From Phreatobacter sp. (GTDB lineage Bacteria; Pseudomonadota; Alphaproteobacteria; Rhizobiales; Phreatobacteraceae): 64,000 nt of DNA. How positions within the stretch are numbered: position 1 is the first letter of the stretch; every line of letters begins with the position of its first letter. The DNA lies in assembly GCA_019749835.1 (NCBI GenBank), contig JAIEPJ010000020.1:1-64000 (forward strand), given 5' to 3'. Below the pieces are notes generated by a model, which was given only the letters and a program-made list of their open reading frames with translations, did not search any database and was not told the DNA's origin. Shown here in pieces: positions 62,128-64,000 of this stretch. The translations under genes and the position numbers were made by a program.

Positions 62128-63263
62128 GCGAGCCGTTCCGCACGGACGTCATCGTCGTCGGTGGCGGCATCATGGGGGCCGCCGCGGCCTTCTTTCTGCG
62201 CCGGCGCGGCAAGTCGGTGGCGCTGATCGAGCGGGCCCTGATCGGACAACAGGCGAGCGGCACGAATTTCGGCAATGTCCGGCGGCAGGGTCGCTTCCTG
62301 CGGCAGCTGCCGCTGGCCAATCGGTCCAGGGACATCTGGGGCCGCCTCAACGAGCTGATCGGGGAGGATGCCGAATTCCTCGCCTCAGGCCATCTGCGGG
62401 TCACCTACGATGACGAGATGACGGCGCGGATCGAGACCTATGCGCGCGACGCCCTGCCCTATGGGCTGGATCTGCAGATCATCGGCGGCAACCGGCTGAG
62501 GGAGCGCTTTCCCTTTCTCGGCCCCGAAGTGCGTGCCGGCTCCTACGCCCCTCACGACGGCCATGCCAACCCGCGCCTTGCGGCACCCGCCTTCGGCCGG
62601 GCGGCCCGGCGCGAGGGGGCATCGGTTTTCGAGCGGACGGAGATCGTCGCAGTCGAACGCGATGCGGGCACGTTTCGCGTCGAAGCCGCCGATGGGCGGG
62701 TGTTCCGGGCGGAGCAGTTGATGATCGCCGCAGGCGCCTGGGGCAACCGGCTATCGGAGCAGTTCGGGGAACCGGTTCCGCTCGTCACCCACGGCCCGCA
62801 GATGGCGGTGACCGAGCCCATTCCCTATGCGCTGGAACCTGTGCTCGGCGTCTCCACGACGAAGCTCGAGGAGACCGTCTATTTTCGCCAGGTCAAGCGC
62901 GGCAACATCGTCATCGGCGGCGCGGCGCGGGGCCCGGCGAGCGCCGACACCCAGCGGGCCTCGGTGAAGCCGGAGAACACGCTGCTGCAGTTCACGCAGA
63001 TCACGCGGGTCGTGCCGGCCCTCGCCCGGCTCAACATCATTCGGGTGTGGAGCGGTGTCGAAAGCTACCTGCCGGACGATATTCCGATCATGGGGCCCTC
63101 GGCCAAGGTGCCCGGTCTGTACTACGCCTTCGGCTTCTGCGGTCACGGCTTCCAGCTCGGCCCCGGTGTCGGCGACGTGATGGCCGAACTGATCAGCACA
63201 GGCCAGACCACCACACCGATCGAGCCCTTCGCCATCGCGCGCTTCGCCAGCGCGCCCGCCTGA
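62124..63263 (+). CDS. FAD-dependent dehydrogenase, beta subunit (HcnC/OoxB-like), second copy
   Basis: 379 residues, exactly the length of the first copy. DVIVVGGGIMGAAAAFFLRR is the FAD motif and GQQASGTNFGNVRRQGR parallels HRASRGNFGLVWVQGKG at 31890. The C-terminal region has RVWSGVESYLPDDIPIMGPS and AFGFCGHGFQLGPGVGDVMA. As the DAO-type subunit it should bind and oxidise the amino or imino acid. The start at 62124 overlaps the alpha stop. Confidence 0.9.
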   Translation: MSEPFRTDVIVVGGGIMGAAAAFFLRRRGKSVALIERALIGQQASGTNFGNVRRQGRFLRQLPLANRSRDIWGRLNELIGEDAEFLASGHLRVTYDDEMTARIETYARDALPYGLDLQIIGGNRLRERFPFLGPEVRAGSYAPHDGHANPRLAAPAFGRAARREGASVFERTEIVAVERDAGTFRVEAADGRVFRAEQLMIAAGAWGNRLSEQFGEPVPLVTHGPQMAVTEPIPYALEPVLGVSTTKLEETVYFRQVKRGNIVIGGAARGPASADTQRASVKPENTLLQFTQITRVVPALARLNIIRVWSGVESYLPDDIPIMGPSAKVPGLYYAFGFCGHGFQLGPGVGDVMAELISTGQTTTPIEPFAIARFASAPA

Positions 63264-63282
63264 CCCCGTCCGGAGCCGCCGC

Positions 63283-64000
63283 ATGGCGCATTTTCTCATC
63301 ATCGGCGCCGGGATCGTCGGCCTGTCCGTCGCCCGTTCCGCCGTGCTCGCCGGGCACCAGGCGACGATCCTGGAACAGGGTCCCGTGCCCAATCCGCAAT
63401 CGGCCTCGTTCGATCGCCACCGCATGATCCGCTACCCCTATGGCGCCGCCGCCGGCTATACGCGCATGGTGACGGAGGCCTTCGGCGCCTGGGATCGGCT
63501 CTGGGCCGACCTCGGGACGACGCATTTCGAGAGCACCGGCGCCATCGCCATCTCGCTCGAGGCAGGCGACTATGCCGCGAAGACACTCGCGACCTTCCGC
63601 GCCATCGGCCTGCCGCATGACGTGCTCGACCGGGACGCGGTCGAGGCGCTCTGCCCACACCTGACGCTGCCTCAGGGCGCCTGGGGAGTCACGGCCTTCC
63701 CCGGCGGCCCGCTCTTTGCCGCCGACATCATCACCGACCTGGTCCGCTGGCTGACGGCAGCGGGCGCGCGGATCGAGGCGGGAACACGCGTCGTCGGTCT
63801 CGACGAGGCCGAGGGCCGGGTCGCTCTCGCCGATGGGTCGACGCGGACCGGCGATTTCGTCCTTGTGGCGGCAGGCGCCTGGCTGCCGCGGCTGATGCCG
63901 GACAGGTTCGGCAGCCTTCCCGTCTACCGGCAGGCGCTGGTCTATGTCGAACCGCCCCCGGCCTATGCCGAGAGCTGGCGGAAGGCACCGGCGATCGCGG
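63283..64000 (+). CDS. FAD-dependent oxidase of the sarcosine/N-methyl amino acid oxidase kind (cut by window edge)
   Basis: The first 239 codons are visible, starting 19 bp after the previous gene; the frame is still open at the last base. MAHFLIIGAGIVGLSVARSA is the FAD motif, and SFDRHRMIRYPYG followed by GYTRMVTEAFGAWDRLW resembles monomeric sarcosine or N-methyltryptophan oxidases, where a segment like this carries a conserved arginine. A further FAD contact is DFVLVAAGAWLPRLMP. A fourth flavoprotein gene in the same run suggests stepwise oxidation of an N-substituted amino acid, though its partner genes lie outside the window. Confidence 0.85.
   Translation, partial: MAHFLIIGAGIVGLSVARSAVLAGHQATILEQGPVPNPQSASFDRHRMIRYPYGAAAGYTRMVTEAFGAWDRLWADLGTTHFESTGAIAISLEAGDYAAKTLATFRAIGLPHDVLDRDAVEALCPHLTLPQGAWGVTAFPGGPLFAADIITDLVRWLTAAGARIEAGTRVVGLDEAEGRVALADGSTRTGDFVLVAAGAWLPRLMPDRFGSLPVYRQALVYVEPPPAYAESWRKAPAIA

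Noticed and set aside
1..64000. tRNA, rRNA, CRISPR array, integrase, toxin-antitoxin or replication genes
   Set aside because: None was recognised by eye. A covariance-model scan for tRNA and small RNAs would be needed to exclude short RNA genes.

Overview
The window is high-GC DNA whose gene content is dense in uptake systems and amine, sugar-acid and peptide catabolism. This looks like an alphaproteobacterium, most likely of the order Hyphomicrobiales (inference from gene style: tripartite tricarboxylate transporters, many peptide and polyamine ABC systems, alphaproteobacterial-type regulators). No rRNA, tRNA, CRISPR array, replication gene or integrase was seen.

Layout. 0.8-3.8 kb: a MacA/MacB- or DevBCA-type ABC exporter, followed by a short IS3-family remnant and a glycosyltransferase-like gene. 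5.0-5.5 kb: a repeat block. 5.7-11.9 kb (minus strand): a tripartite tricarboxylate transporter (TctC-B-A), a LysR regulator, 5-dehydro-4-deoxyglucarate dehydratase (kdgD) and a secreted beta-propeller lactonase; together these suggest aldarate or sugar-acid use. 12.6-24.3 kb (plus): two complete peptide-type ABC importers separated by a sugar-phosphate isomerase/epimerase-like gene. 24.3-26.6 kb: an IS630-family remnant, a doubtful small gene and an iron-dependent alcohol dehydrogenase of maleylacetate-reductase type. 26.8 kb: a second repeat block. 27.1-34.8 kb: LysR, a polyamine-type ABC importer and a three-subunit flavin/iron-sulfur dehydrogenase of the HcnABC / D-hydroxyproline dehydrogenase / opine oxidase kind. 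34.7-35.2 kb: a third repeat block. 35.4-36.6 kb: two secreted proteins of unknown function. 37.0-43.2 kb: a Zur-box-like palindrome, a cobalamin riboswitch, a TonB-dependent receptor, a BtuF/C/D-like importer and a luciferase-like monooxygenase. 43.6-48.1 kb: GNAT and hydantoinase A/B. 48.1-57.1 kb (minus): a peptide-type ABC importer, a PuuB-like oxidase, a HAD hydrolase and an aldehyde dehydrogenase. 57.3-64 kb (plus): GNAT, a class-III aminotransferase, an Lrp regulator with an Lrp-like operator, a second three-subunit dehydrogenase in a different gene order, and a further FAD oxidase cut by the window edge.

The most unusual structure is not a gene. Three intergenic spots (about 5.3, 26.8 and 35.0 kb), all in the same orientation, carry decayed copies of the 5' end of dusA (tRNA-dihydrouridine synthase A) with its upstream flank. 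Each reads SPWRFAVAPMMD or a mutated version, and the similarity stops at the position where dusA-targeting integrases are known to recombine. Two copies are also followed by a shared ~200-bp repeat. The simplest reading is that this catabolic region was built by successive insertion of islands at dusA, leaving direct att-type scars between functional modules after the integrases were lost.
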